Assembly (NCBI GenBank): GCA_028293565.1
Contig: JAQGON010000204.1
Coordinates: 1-50,906 of the forward strand
DNA: 50,906 nt
Source: Verrucomicrobiota bacterium
GTDB taxonomy: Bacteria > Verrucomicrobiota > Verrucomicrobiia > Opitutales > Opitutaceae
Reading direction: 5' to 3'
Shown here: positions 1 through 8,340 of the stretch, one piece after another
How positions within the stretch are numbered: position 1 is the stretch's first letter
Layout: each line of letters starts with the position of its first letter
Notes under the pieces: generated by a model
Database searches by the model: none
What the model was told of the DNA's origin: nothing
The model's input: only the letters and a program-made list of their open reading frames with translations
Translations under genes and position numbers: made by a program

Positions 1-2
1 CA

Positions 3-30
3 AAAAGCCGCCCCGCAAGGGGCGGCTTTT
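3..30. terminator. Rho-independent-type hairpin
   Basis: Perfect 12-bp stem (3-14 with 19-30) closed by a GCAA tetraloop. Four A-T pairs at the base give a short T run on either strand, so it could end transcription from both sides. The gene it serves lies left of the window. Confidence 0.8.
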
Positions 31-43
31 GTAGTTTGGGGGG

Positions 44-146
44 GTGGCACGGGTCTCCGACCCGTGAAGTGGGATTCGAGTTGAACGGTAGAGCTCGACG
101 TTGCCGGTTGGCGGAGTCCGCGTTCACGGTCGGAGACCCGTGCCAC
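44..146. repeat. Family A REP-pair element, copy A1
   Basis: Two inward-facing REP-like hairpins around a ~60-bp middle. Each begins with a GTGG head followed by the stem CACGGGTC-TCC-GACCCGTG. The right hairpin lacks one G in its stem. The element lies between the hairpin terminator and the TPP riboswitch. Confidence 0.85.
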
Positions 147-198
147 TTTCCACTTCCCGCTTGCAGTGCGAGGCGCGCGCCCTTTGCTGCGCGTTGCC

Positions 199-290
199 TG
201 TAGGGGTGTCCTCCGCGGAGGGCTGAGATTGCGGCGCGACCGGCCGCTCGACCCTTCGAACCTGAAACGGATCATGCCGACGAAGGAAAC
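199..290 (+). promoter_or_regulatory. TPP (THI-box) riboswitch
   Basis: The conserved thiamine-pyrophosphate aptamer blocks occur in order: GGGGTG near 203-208, GGCTGAGA at 221-228, ACCCTTCGAACCTGA at 251-265, then GGATCATGCCGACGAAGG at 269-286. This is the canonical THI-box layout. It precedes the TonB-dependent receptor by about 80 bases. Two short GC hairpins (295-309 and 314-326) follow and could form the expression platform. No T-run is visible, so control at translation is more likely than termination; that part is inference. Confidence 0.93.
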
Positions 291-370
291 AGCAGGCGCT
301 GCCAGCGCCTTGGGGCGCGCAGCGCCGCCGTCGTCGGGAGTTCGTCTTGGGCCGGGCCTCAACACCCACC

Positions 371-2710
371 ATGAAATTCCCGCACCGCCTGCCGTTTCTC
401 GCCGCCCTGGCTGCATTGGCCTGTTTCCACGCCCGCGCCCAGTCCACGCCGGATCCTGAAACCCTCTCCCGCTTCGTCGTGGTTGGATTGCCCGTCGAGC
501 AGTCGATCAATCCGCTCACGCGCGAGACTTCCTCGGTTCTCGGCGAGGATCGCGCCCTGCTCGAAACGCCGCGCGGCGTCAGCAGCCTGACGACGGCGCT
601 GTTCAACGAGCGCCAGATTCACGGCGTCCGCGAAATCCTCCTCTATTCGCCGTCGGCCTACGCCGGCGCGAGCTACGGCAAGACCACCGTGCCCAACATC
701 CGCGGCGACACCGCGGAAACCTACCTCAACGGCCAGCGCCTCAGTTATAACCTCTACGGCTATTTTCCCTCGTTCAACGGAGTCGAGGCCATCGATCTCG
801 TCCGCGGCCCCGGCTCGGCGGTGTTCGGCGCCGGATATTTTTCCGGAGGCTACGTGAACTACGTCACCAAGGCCCCGAATTTTTCCGGGCCCGAGACGGT
901 CGTCACGACGCGTTTCGGGACTTGGGCGCCGGGCGAGGTCAGTTATCTCAACGGCTCCGTACAGGTCGATGCGACGGCGCCGGTTTCCGACCGGCTCGCC
1001 TGGCGGGTGAGCATCGAAGGCAAGGGCGGGGACACCTTCTGGAAAAAGAACGACGTGCGCGACGACCGTTTCGATTTCTTCGCGGCGCTCGCGTGGCGTC
1101 CCGCGCCCGGCACGAGCGTCGATGCGAACGTGCAGTACCTCTGGCAGGCGTCGCCGGAGGTGCTTGGCGTCAATCGCGTCAACCAGGAGCTGGTCTGGCA
1201 CGGCACGTATTACACCGGGGCGTCGGCGGATCTCGGGCTGCCGGGGCCGGTCCCCGCGACGACCGCCGTGAAAATCCCGTGGGAGGACACGCTTTTTTCC
1301 AGGGGGGATTTCTCGAACGCGACGGTGGCGCGGGCGCAGGTGATCGTGACGCGCGAGGTTTCGCCGGCGCTCCAGCTCGTCAATCGCACGCTCTATGAGC
1401 ACGTCGACCGCCGCCGCGCGCATCAGTTCGAGTACGCGGAATACGTCACGCAGGACACCGCCGAAAACCGCACCGAGGCGCACGTCAAGTTCACCGCGTT
1501 CGGTCTGCCGCAGTCGGTGATCGCCGGCGTGACGGTCCGCTACGAGGGGCGCGAGAGCTTCACGAATTACTTCAACGAGTATTTCTACAACTTCGACCTC
1601 ACCGATCCTTCGCGCGTCTTCAATTTTCGCGCCGGGTACCCCAACAGCACGTTTCCGGGTTTCATCGGGCCGGGCGGGCGCGAGTTATTTCCTGCGAGCG
1701 ATGACAGCCCGGAGACCGTGCGCAGCGAGACGTGGAATCCCGCGGCGTTCTGGCAGCAGGACATCGCGATCACGTCGAAGCTCTCCGCGATCGTCGGCCT
1801 GCGCGAGGACACTTTTTTCGCGCGCGCGAAGGATCCGCTCGGCGACGCGGCCGGCGTGCCGTGGCGCGACGCCGAAACCGTCAGTGCTTTCTCCCAGGCT
1901 TACAGTCTCCTGTACCGGGCGGCCCCGGGGCTTTCGTTCTATGCGACGCACAACCGGATCCGCGCCGCGAACGGCAATGTCACGGGCGGCGGGGTGATCC
2001 TCAATCTGCCGGATGGACAGATCAACCGCGACGACTTCCGCAACCTCAGCGAACTTTGGGAGGCGGGCGTCAAGGCCGCGCTCCTCGACAACCGCCTCTT
2101 CGCGGCGCTCACCGGCTTCCAGCAGGACCGGTCGCGCGTCGCGCTGGGGGGAAAGAAAAACAACCTCACGCTGCACGGCGTGGAGTTCGAGACAACCTAC
2201 CAGCCCGACAGTCGGCTGAGCCTGACGGCGAACGCGACGTTCCAGAGCGGGCACTACGTCGATTCGCAGCCGTACCAGGCGGGAGGGCGGGATATTTATT
2301 CCGCCTACGCTCTCGGCCGCGGGCCGGGAGGTCTCGGCACCGCGGTGGGATTCTACGATCCCTACGCGAACCAGGTTCCTGCGGGGGACTGGCCGCTGCT
2401 CGGATTTTCGAACACGATGGTGAACGCGAGCGCGCGCTACCGGCTCGCCGGCGGGTTCGGGATCGGGGGAAACGTCCAGTGGCAGAGCCGCCAGCGAGGC
2501 AACCTCGACGATCAGTGGCACATTCCCGCGCAGTACACGCTGAACGCGTCGCTCTTTTACGAGGCGAGGCGGTGGTCGGCGAACCTCGATTTCCTGAACG
2601 TCACGGATCAGCGCAACTGGATCCACAACGGCGACGCCTACACCGCGAGCGAGCTGATTTTCCCCGAGCTGCCCTTCCGGATGGAAGGGTACGTGAAGGT
2701 GAAGTTTTGA
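371..2710 (+). CDS. TonB-dependent outer-membrane receptor under TPP riboswitch
   Basis: About 779 residues. The ATG at 371 opens a clear signal peptide (MKFPHRLPF... ending in FHARA). A TonB-box-like FVVVG follows, then a plug domain (about residues 50-170, with NIRGD, VRGPGSAVFG and GYVNYVTKAP), a long beta-barrel and a terminal aromatic (KVKF), as in outer-membrane barrels. Such receptors import scarce ligands using TonB-ExbBD energy. The TPP riboswitch directly upstream implies repression when thiamine pyrophosphate is plentiful, so thiamine or a precursor is the likely ligand. The plug resembles siderophore receptors, so ligand identity rests on the riboswitch alone. The stop is TGA, and a repeat array begins two bases later. 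No other thiamine gene is in the window. Confidence 0.9.
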   Translation: MKFPHRLPFLAALAALACFHARAQSTPDPETLSRFVVVGLPVEQSINPLTRETSSVLGEDRALLETPRGVSSLTTALFNERQIHGVREILLYSPSAYAGASYGKTTVPNIRGDTAETYLNGQRLSYNLYGYFPSFNGVEAIDLVRGPGSAVFGAGYFSGGYVNYVTKAPNFSGPETVVTTRFGTWAPGEVSYLNGSVQVDATAPVSDRLAWRVSIEGKGGDTFWKKNDVRDDRFDFFAALAWRPAPGTSVDANVQYLWQASPEVLGVNRVNQELVWHGTYYTGASADLGLPGPVPATTAVKIPWEDTLFSRGDFSNATVARAQVIVTREVSPALQLVNRTLYEHVDRRRAHQFEYAEYVTQDTAENRTEAHVKFTAFGLPQSVIAGVTVRYEGRESFTNYFNEYFYNFDLTDPSRVFNFRAGYPNSTFPGFIGPGGRELFPASDDSPETVRSETWNPAAFWQQDIAITSKLSAIVGLREDTFFARAKDPLGDAAGVPWRDAETVSAFSQAYSLLYRAAPGLSFYATHNRIRAANGNVTGGGVILNLPDGQINRDDFRNLSELWEAGVKAALLDNRLFAALTGFQQDRSRVALGGKKNNLTLHGVEFETTYQPDSRLSLTANATFQSGHYVDSQPYQAGGRDIYSAYALGRGPGGLGTAVGFYDPYANQVPAGDWPLLGFSNTMVNASARYRLAGGFGIGGNVQWQSRQRGNLDDQWHIPAQYTLNASLFYEARRWSANLDFLNVTDQRNWIHNGDAYTASELIFPELPFRMEGYVKVKF

Positions 2711-2711
2711 A

Positions 2712-2969
2712 GTGGCACGGGTCTCCGACCCGTGAAGCTGGATTCGAGCTGAACGGGTGAGCTCGACGTTCCCGGTAGGCGGAACCCGCGTTCACGGGTC
2801 GGAGACCCGAAAAGTGGATTTCGAGCTGAACGGTTGAGCCCGACGTTCCCGGTAGGCGGAGTCCGCGTTCACGGGTCGGAGACCCGTAAAGTGGGATTCG
2901 AGCTGAACGGTTGAGCTCGACGTTCCCGGTGGGCGGAGTCCGCGTTCACGGGTCGGAGACCCGTGCCAC
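2712..2969. repeat. Family A array with 77-bp internal period, copy A2
   Basis: Starts with a GTGG-headed hairpin, then three tandem middle-plus-hairpin units (period 77 bp, measured from the shared CGAGCT at 2745, 2822 and 2899), ending in the inverted GTGCCAC. It fills the 302-base gap between the TonB receptor and the pRiA4b-like gene. Confidence 0.85.
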
Positions 2970-3012
2970 TTCTCACTCTTGCACGCGATGCGATGCGCGG
3001 TTGAATGCGGGG

Positions 3013-3606
3013 ATGATCGGTCTGCTCGAAGGCAAGGGCACGCAGGTGAAGAAACCCGTTGAGAAGGTTTTTTCGCTGCGGCTCTCCGTGGTCGGCTGCC
3101 AGCCGCGCATCTGGCGGCGCCTCCTCGTCCGCGAATCGATGTGGCTCTCGCGGCTGCACGACAGCATCCAGGTCGCCTTCGACTGGTTCGACTACCAGAC
3201 GCACGCCTTCAACCTGGAGGAGCTGCGGTTCGGGAATCCGATGAAGCGCGACGAGGCGATGATCGAGGACGACCGCGACGTCGGCCTCGCCGATCTCGAC
3301 CTGGAGCATCGGAACCAGTTTGTCTACGAGTACCATTTCGGGGAGGGCTGGCAGATCGAGATCAAGATCGAGAAGGTCCTGCTGATCGAAAAAGGCACGA
3401 GCTATCCGGTCTGTCTCGCCGGCGAGCGGGCGGGCCCGCCCGAGGATTGCGGCGGCCTCGAGGCGTTTCATGACATGCTCGCGTGCATCAAGGAGCCCGA
3501 GACGGACCTGGGCCGCGAATGGCTCGAATGGCTCGGACCCGACTACGATCCGAATGCCTGCGACGTTGCGAAGATCAACAAGGGCCTCAAGAAGCTGACG
3601 AAATAG
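3013..3606 (+). CDS. pRiA4b ORF-3-like protein
   Basis: About 197 residues. The block LRLSVVGCQPRIWRRLLV, then LSRLHDSIQVAFDWFDYQTHAF and an acidic YEYHFGEGW segment, is the signature of the plasmid pRiA4b ORF-3 family (PF07929). Its biochemical role is not established; members occur on plasmids, with IS1096-type transposons and on chromosomes. The open frame extends upstream into the repeat array, so the ATG at 3013 is preferred because the family homology begins about 15 residues after it. No partner transposase is adjacent, so it looks like a stand-alone chromosomal copy. Confidence 0.85.
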   Translation: MIGLLEGKGTQVKKPVEKVFSLRLSVVGCQPRIWRRLLVRESMWLSRLHDSIQVAFDWFDYQTHAFNLEELRFGNPMKRDEAMIEDDRDVGLADLDLEHRNQFVYEYHFGEGWQIEIKIEKVLLIEKGTSYPVCLAGERAGPPEDCGGLEAFHDMLACIKEPETDLGREWLEWLGPDYDPNACDVAKINKGLKKLTK

Positions 3607-3650
3607 GCGGCCACAGGATGTCTTGGTCCCACCGTTCGGGCATTCCATGT

Positions 3651-3681
3651 TGGAAGTTGAGCGTTGAAAGTTCGATGTTCG
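3651..3681. repeat. Degenerate heptamer array
   Basis: Four consecutive 7-mers in register: TGGAAGT, TGAGCGT, TGAAAGT, TCGATGT. Same class as the arrays at 4203, 9655, 10393 and 17458. Confidence 0.6.
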
Positions 3682-3738
3682 TCCGGCCGGTGGCCTTCCC
3701 GCCCGGCCGCCCGCGCTGCTGTCCGCGACATTGGCCAC

Positions 3739-3893
3739 CGGGAGTCTCAATCCCGGGCAAGGGCTCAATAACCGCCCGCGAAAAAAGCCCCTTGACCGTC
3801 AGGCGAGCGCGCACAGGTTACGCCCGTTCTTTCGCAGTTTTGTGGTCAGCCGGGAGTCGTTGCCGCGCCGTGCGGCAACGACTCCATCTGACC
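3739..3893 (+). promoter_or_regulatory. Structured leader with start-codon-abutting hairpin
   Basis: Three potential hairpins precede the small gene at 3894. The last is exceptional. An outer 6-bp stem (3844-3849 with 3888-3893) encloses a small internal loop and a perfect 14-bp stem (3853-3866 with 3872-3885), ending one base before the ATG. Any ribosome-binding site would be buried in it. A smaller stem is formed by 3739-3744 with 3752-3757. I match it to no known riboswitch class. Confidence 0.55.
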
Positions 3894-4148
3894 ATGAAAA
3901 ACAGGACAAGACAGCTCTACGTCATCAGTCCGGGTCTCTCCTCGGGTGTGGCGTTCGTCAGTTGGGATTCGGGCGAAGACCCGTACCAGCGCGCGAGCGA
4001 CTTCATGCCCGATGTGGATCATCCGGTTGAAAAACGCCAGGGCCTGCAACGCAACTGGACGCAGGCGATCAAGCACCTGCCCAAGGTGTGGACCCGTCTC
4101 GTCCGACCGACACTGCGGCGCCAGGCAACGAAGCCGGCCTCAGTTTAA
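3894..4148 (+). CDS. Hypothetical 84-residue protein
   Basis: Begins MKNRTRQLYVISPGLSSG. It is a soluble-looking protein with an acidic middle and a basic C-terminus (WTRLVRPTLRRQATK); no signal peptide, membrane segment or family I recognise. Evidence that it is real: it is a discrete unit with a structured leader ending at the ATG and a strong terminator 12 bases after the stop. Evidence against: small size and no recognised family. An alternative is that the transcript is a structured RNA and the reading frame is incidental. Confidence 0.5.
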   Translation: MKNRTRQLYVISPGLSSGVAFVSWDSGEDPYQRASDFMPDVDHPVEKRQGLQRNWTQAIKHLPKVWTRLVRPTLRRQATKPASV

Positions 4149-4160
4149 ACAGCAAACAAC

Positions 4161-4200
4161 GCCGGGGCGGGGGAGCAATCCCCCGCCCCGGCCTTTTTTT
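4161..4200. terminator. Strong Rho-independent terminator
   Basis: A 13-bp GC-rich stem (4161-4173 with 4180-4192), loop AGCAAT, then C and seven T. It ends the 3894 transcript; the stem could also act on the convergent M16 operon, but that strand has only a short T tract. Confidence 0.92.
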
Positions 4201-4202
4201 CG

Positions 4203-4230
4203 AACTACGGATTGCGGATGTCTGATCCCG
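4203..4230. repeat. Degenerate heptamer array
   Basis: Four 7-mers in register (AACTACG, GATTGCG, GATGTCT, GATCCCG) between the terminator and the M16 gene. Confidence 0.5.
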
Positions 4231-4257
4231 GAGAGTCGGAAACCGCTGCGCGAGCCG

Positions 4258-5649
4258 TTAGTTTTTGGCGGGCGAAGGGGGCGCGCCGGGGACGGTGCCG
4301 GCCCTGATGACGACCATCGCCGAGGGATTGAGGTGCTTTTTGATCGCACCGTTCACTTCCGGAAGCGTGAGCGCGTTGATCTTGCCGGGATACTGGTCGA
4401 GCCATTCCGGCCCGACGCCGCGGTTCACCGAGGCCAGCAGCGAGCCCGCCATGCCTTCGGTGGTCGCGAGCGCCACTTTGTAGTGGCCGACAAGATTTGT
4501 CTTCCGCTTTTCCAGCTCGTCCGCCGTCACGCCCTGGTCATACCACGCGGTGAGCTGTTTCATCGTGGAGGAGATTCCCTGGCTCAGGAGCTTGGGGGCG
4601 AAGGTCGCGCTGATGCGCCACTCGCCGTCGGTGAAGTCGTCGCGCGTCAGTTGCGACGAGATGCCGTACGTGAGGCCTTCGGTGTCGCGCACGTGGTGCA
4701 CGAGGCGGCTGGTGAAATCGCTGCCGAGGATCGAGGTGGCGGCGCGCAGGGCGACGTAGTCGGGATCGCCGTAGTGCAGGCCGCTGGGCTGGCCGATGAT
4801 GACCGACACGCTGGTCTTGTCGGCCATGAAGATAGTCTGCTCGCGCGGTGCGTCCGTGCCCGTGGATTTCGCGGCGCGGAGATAATCGGCGCCGCCCGTC
4901 CAGCCGGCGAAGGCCGTGGCGACCTCGCGCTCGATCACCGGTGCATCGACGTCGCCGACGAGCACGAGCGTGCAATGGGCGGGGCCGAAATATTTCGCGT
5001 GAAACGCCTTTACGTCATCCAGCTTGGCCGACTCCAGCGCGGCGAGGAATTCGTCGCTCGTCGCGTCGCGGTTGGGATGCCCGGGAGAATACACCGCCTG
5101 CTTAAACGCCTCGGTGGCGCGGTAGTCGGTGCTCTCGGCCTGGCGCTGGATCGTGCCGGCGACCTGGGCCTTGGCCTTGGTGAATTCCTCCTCGGAAAAC
5201 GCCGGATGGCGGAGTTCCTCGGCGATGAGGCCGATGACCAGCGGCACGTCCTGCTTCAGGCATTTGGCGCTGATCTCCAATGACTGCGAGCCGACGTTGA
5301 ATTCGATCGTCGCGCCGACGCGCTCGAGTTTTTCGGCGATGGCAAACTTGGACTGCTTCGTCGTGCCTTGGTCGAGGAGTTGTCCGCAGAGCGTGGCGAG
5401 GGCGACGTTGCCGCTGGCGCACATGGCGTCGCCGGCGGGCAGCGAGCCCTTGATCGTGACGACGTCCTGCACGCCGGTCCGGTAGATCAGGACATCGACT
5501 CCGGCGATCTTCGAACGGACGACTTTCGGCGCGATTTGGGCGAAGGCGGTCCCGGCGGCCAGCAGCACGGAGCAGGCGGCAAGGAGCAGGAGGCGCGATG
5601 CGCGGGGCAGCGAGCGGGGGACGGGGAGCAGGGAGAGGAAAAAATTCAT
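4258..5649 (-). CDS. M16-family peptidase homologue, catalytically inactive partner
   Basis: 463 residues with an N-terminal signal or membrane segment (LLLLAACSVLLAAGTAFA). The fold-level sequence is M16 (pitrilysin/processing-peptidase family), including the SLEISAKCLKQD and YFGPAHCTLVLVGDVD blocks. Where active members carry HXXEH, this protein reads LCGQLLDQG, so the zinc site is absent. M16 enzymes often work as an active plus an inactive half. The active half is encoded 41 bases upstream on the same strand. Likely role: the non-catalytic half of a periplasmic M16 heterodimer that degrades peptides or signal remnants. The pairing is inferred from adjacency. Confidence 0.88.
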   Translation of the reverse strand: MNFFLSLLPVPRSLPRASRLLLLAACSVLLAAGTAFAQIAPKVVRSKIAGVDVLIYRTGVQDVVTIKGSLPAGDAMCASGNVALATLCGQLLDQGTTKQSKFAIAEKLERVGATIEFNVGSQSLEISAKCLKQDVPLVIGLIAEELRHPAFSEEEFTKAKAQVAGTIQRQAESTDYRATEAFKQAVYSPGHPNRDATSDEFLAALESAKLDDVKAFHAKYFGPAHCTLVLVGDVDAPVIEREVATAFAGWTGGADYLRAAKSTGTDAPREQTIFMADKTSVSVIIGQPSGLHYGDPDYVALRAATSILGSDFTSRLVHHVRDTEGLTYGISSQLTRDDFTDGEWRISATFAPKLLSQGISSTMKQLTAWYDQGVTADELEKRKTNLVGHYKVALATTEGMAGSLLASVNRGVGPEWLDQYPGKINALTLPEVNGAIKKHLNPSAMVVIRAGTVPGAPPSPAKN

Positions 5650-5690
5650 GGGAGTGGGCTTTGGTCTTTCGGCGACAGGTGGAGTACGGC

Positions 5691-7112
5691 TCAGAGCTTT
5701 GCCGGGGCCGCCGGCTTCGCGGCGGTGGGGACGAACCAGCCGGTGGTGCTTTGGTCGATGTTGAAATATTTCTGGGCGACGCGCTGGACGTCGGCGGCGG
5801 TCACTTTCTTGATCGCGTCGTCGAAGGTGTAGAACGTGGTCCAGTCGCCGATGGCGATGGCCGTGTTGATATTGTTCGCGATCTCGTAGGTGCCGTCGCG
5901 CTGATAGGCGGCGTCGGCGAGGTATTTCGCGACTGCAGTCTGGACTTCGGCGTCGGTCACGCCGTCCTGCTTCAGCTTCTCGATCTGGTCGACGGCGATC
6001 TTTTCCACCTGTTCGTGCGTGGCGCCGGGCGCAAGCGGGATGAACGTGAAGTGCAGGGAGGGATCATGGGTCGGAAACGGATAACCGGAGACGCCGGTGG
6101 AGAGGCTCTGGTCGGTGATCGCCTTGTAGAGCCGGCTGTTTTTGCCGTCGGTGAGGATGGAGCTCAGGATGGTGATCGCCGGGGCGTCGGGGTGGGTGGC
6201 GGCCGGAATCTTGTGGCCGATGGCGACGACGCCGAGCTTGCCGGCGCGCTTCACGACGATGCGGCGCGGGCCCGACTGCTCGGGCTCCTCGGTGTAGAGC
6301 TGCGGGATGGGTTTGGGCGCGCGGGGGATGGCGCCATAATATTTTCCGACCAGCCCGAGGGCTGCGGCGGAATCAAAATCCCCGACGATCGAGACGGTCG
6401 CGTTGTCGGGCCAGTAGAACGTGTCGTAGAACTCGCGGAGTTTTTCGATCGAGACCTTCTCGATGTCGCTGCGCCAGCCGATCGTGTTGTGGTGGTACGG
6501 GTGCGCGACGTACGCGGCCTGGGTGATTTCCTTGATCAGGGCGGAGACGGGGGAGTTTTCGCCGCGCTCGAACTCGTTCCGCACGACGGTCATTTCGGGC
6601 TGGCGGTCCGACTCGCGCAGCAGCAGCCCGCGCATCCGGTCGGCCTCGATCTCGACGATGAGCGGGAGATGCTCGTTGCCGAAGGTCTCGTGGTAATTGG
6701 TGCGGTCGACCCACGTGCTGGCGTTGTTGGACGCGCCGATGGGGTCGAGGACCTGGTCGAGCTTGTTGCCCTTGTCGGAGTTGAAATTCGTCGAGCCCTT
6801 GAACATCAGGTGCTCGAGGAGGTGGGTGGCTCCGGTCGTGCCCGTGACCTCGTTGCGCGAGCCGACGCGGTAGGTGACCTGGAAGGTGATGACGGGCGCA
6901 GAGTGATCGGGGAGCAGGAGGACCTGGAGACCGTTCGCGTTGAGCGTGTATTCGGAAATGCTTCCGACCGTCTTGACGTAGGTGAACCCTTCGACGCGCT
7001 CGGGGCGGATCCCCTCGACGGCGGGACGGTTGGAGGGATCGGGAGCGGGGCCGGCGGCGCAGAGGCCAAGCGGAAGCAAGGCGGCAAGGAGTGACAGGAT
7101 TTTCGATTTCAT
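5691..7112 (-). CDS. M16-family zinc metallopeptidase, active subunit
   Basis: About 473 residues. The ATG at 7112 gives a signal peptide (MKSKILSLLAALLPLGLCAA). The zinc motif HLLEH is at about residues 97-101, with the downstream glutamate in IVEIEADRM, as in active M16 peptidases. The C-terminal M16 domain includes the VVAIGHKIPA and SSILTDGKNSRLYKAL-like region. It is the first gene of a two-gene operon with the HXXEH-less partner. It is divergent from the DUF899 gene, with a 164-base gap. Probable periplasmic or membrane-anchored oligopeptidase; substrate unknown. The open frame continues upstream of 7112, but the signal peptide favours this start. Confidence 0.93.
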   Translation of the reverse strand: MKSKILSLLAALLPLGLCAAGPAPDPSNRPAVEGIRPERVEGFTYVKTVGSISEYTLNANGLQVLLLPDHSAPVITFQVTYRVGSRNEVTGTTGATHLLEHLMFKGSTNFNSDKGNKLDQVLDPIGASNNASTWVDRTNYHETFGNEHLPLIVEIEADRMRGLLLRESDRQPEMTVVRNEFERGENSPVSALIKEITQAAYVAHPYHHNTIGWRSDIEKVSIEKLREFYDTFYWPDNATVSIVGDFDSAAALGLVGKYYGAIPRAPKPIPQLYTEEPEQSGPRRIVVKRAGKLGVVAIGHKIPAATHPDAPAITILSSILTDGKNSRLYKAITDQSLSTGVSGYPFPTHDPSLHFTFIPLAPGATHEQVEKIAVDQIEKLKQDGVTDAEVQTAVAKYLADAAYQRDGTYEIANNINTAIAIGDWTTFYTFDDAIKKVTAADVQRVAQKYFNIDQSTTGWFVPTAAKPAAPAKL

Positions 7113-7276
7113 GCGTTGGAGAGTCCAGACGCTGGCCGGTCGCGGACCTTTCGCCAAGCCTCTTGAGACGGCCGGAATCATGACCGGGCGATGTCGCGGA
7201 GTGCTTTGTCCGAAACTGGGCATCTCGTTCGTTGTATCCGTTGAAAGACCGGCGAGGGTCTTGACGATTTCCACCC

Positions 7277-8041
7277 ATGACTTCCCGAAGCTCCCAACCC
7301 AAAACCATCCGCGGCAAAGACGTGGCCGTGCCGCATCCCGCCATCGTGTCCGGATCCGAGTGGCGCGCGCAGCGGATAAAACACCTGAAACGCGAAAAGC
7401 GGGTCACCCGAAACTACGACCAGATCGCGGCGGAGCGGCGGAAACTCCCGATGGTCCGGATCGAAAAGGATTATTTTTTCGAGGGACCGGGAGGGCGAAA
7501 GCACCTGCGCGATCTCTTCGACGGCCGCCGCCAGCTGATCGTCTATCATTTCATGTTCGATCCGGCGCGGACCGAAGGGTGTCCGGGATGCACGGGCTAC
7601 GTGAACGCCCTCGGCGACCTGTCGCTGCTGCGCGAGCGCAACACGCACTTCCTCCTCATCTCGCGCGCGCCGCTGGCGAAGCTGCGGCGGTACGCGAAGA
7701 AGCAGGGCTGGACACGCCCGTGGGTCTCGTCGTTCGGGAGCGATTTCAATTACGACTTCCATGTCACCCTCGACGAAAAGATCGCGCCGGTGGAATACGG
7801 CTACCGCACCAAGGCGGAGATGCTCGCCCATGGCATGCCGGGCGGCTTCGAGGGCGAAGCGCATGGCCTGAGCGTTTTCTTCCGCATCGGCGACGAGGTG
7901 TATCACACGTATTCGACCTACGCCCGCGGCGTGGAAAGCCTCACCGACTCCTATCGCCTGCTCGATACGACTCCCTATGGCCGGCAGGAAGACTGGGAGG
8001 ACTCGCCGCGCGGCTGGCCGCAGAAACCGACCTACGGGTGA
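7277..8041 (+). CDS. DUF899 thioredoxin-like family protein
   Basis: 254 residues. Diagnostic DUF899 features: [10 protein letters not shown] near the N-terminus, [18 protein letters not shown] and [10 protein letters not shown] (a CXXC site near residue 102), then [15 protein letters not shown] and [18 protein letters not shown]. The family is predicted to have a thioredoxin-like fold; the reaction is unproven. The start at 7277 leaves a 30-residue basic lead before the conserved part. It stands alone, divergent from the M16 operon. Confidence 0.88.
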   Translation: MTSRSSQPKTIRGKDVAVPHPAIVSGSEWRAQRIKHLKREKRVTRNYDQIAAERRKLPMVRIEKDYFFEGPGGRKHLRDLFDGRRQLIVYHFMFDPARTEGCPGCTGYVNALGDLSLLRERNTHFLLISRAPLAKLRRYAKKQGWTRPWVSSFGSDFNYDFHVTLDEKIAPVEYGYRTKAEMLAHGMPGGFEGEAHGLSVFFRIGDEVYHTYSTYARGVESLTDSYRLLDTTPYGRQEDWEDSPRGWPQKPTYG

Positions 8042-8083
8042 GGATTGCGGTTCGGCCGTGACTGCAGCTGCCCCAGGCACCGT

Positions 8084-8135
8084 TTGACAAATGAAAATAT
8101 GTCAGACATTCTCGGCGGGTGTTAACGAACACCCG
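8084..8135 (+). promoter_or_regulatory. Candidate promoter and operator palindromes of toxin-antitoxin pair
   Basis: TTGACA at 8084-8089 is a consensus -35. The -10 is weak (around 8105-8111). Two palindromes follow: ATGTC-A-GACAT at 8098-8108, and CGGGTGTT-AACG-AACACCCG at 8116-8135, which contains the proposed GTG start. Autorepression by the antitoxin at such palindromes is usual for this class; here it is inference. Confidence 0.45.
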
Positions 8136-8340
8136 CAATTTCCTCCGCGATTTCACGGCCATCAAGGCGCGGGCCCGCAAGGGTGAAACCGTGCGCGTGC
8201 AGGACAAGGCGGGCGAATTCGTCTTCGCCGCGGTTATCTCGCGGAGGTCCCTGCTGGGAGTCGCCAAAGGCAAGATCGCCTTTCACGACGACTTGACGAA
8301 ACCTACTCTGCCGAACGATAGCTGGCGGGCTTCGTTGTAA
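8119..8340 (+). CDS. Putative antitoxin of a VapBC/Phd-type pair
   Basis: 73 residues from a GTG start at 8119. The sequence (RNFLRDFTAIKARARKGETVRVQDKAGEFVFAAV split into a helix and a strand) fits a short DNA-binding antitoxin of the Phd/YefM or AbrB type, but I cannot assign the family with certainty. Its stop codon overlaps the toxin start by one base (TAATG), the usual translational coupling. The start lies inside a perfect 8-bp-arm palindrome, so its own binding could block both transcription and initiation. Role by context: neutralises the PIN toxin. Confidence 0.7.
   Translation: MLTNTRNFLRDFTAIKARARKGETVRVQDKAGEFVFAAVISRRSLLGVAKGKIAFHDDLTKPTLPNDSWRASL

Noticed and set aside
3792-3820. 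Sigma-70 promoter for the 84-residue gene, with TTGACC as -35
   Set aside because: No acceptable -10 at 16-18 bases; the TTGACC is part of a leader hairpin arm.
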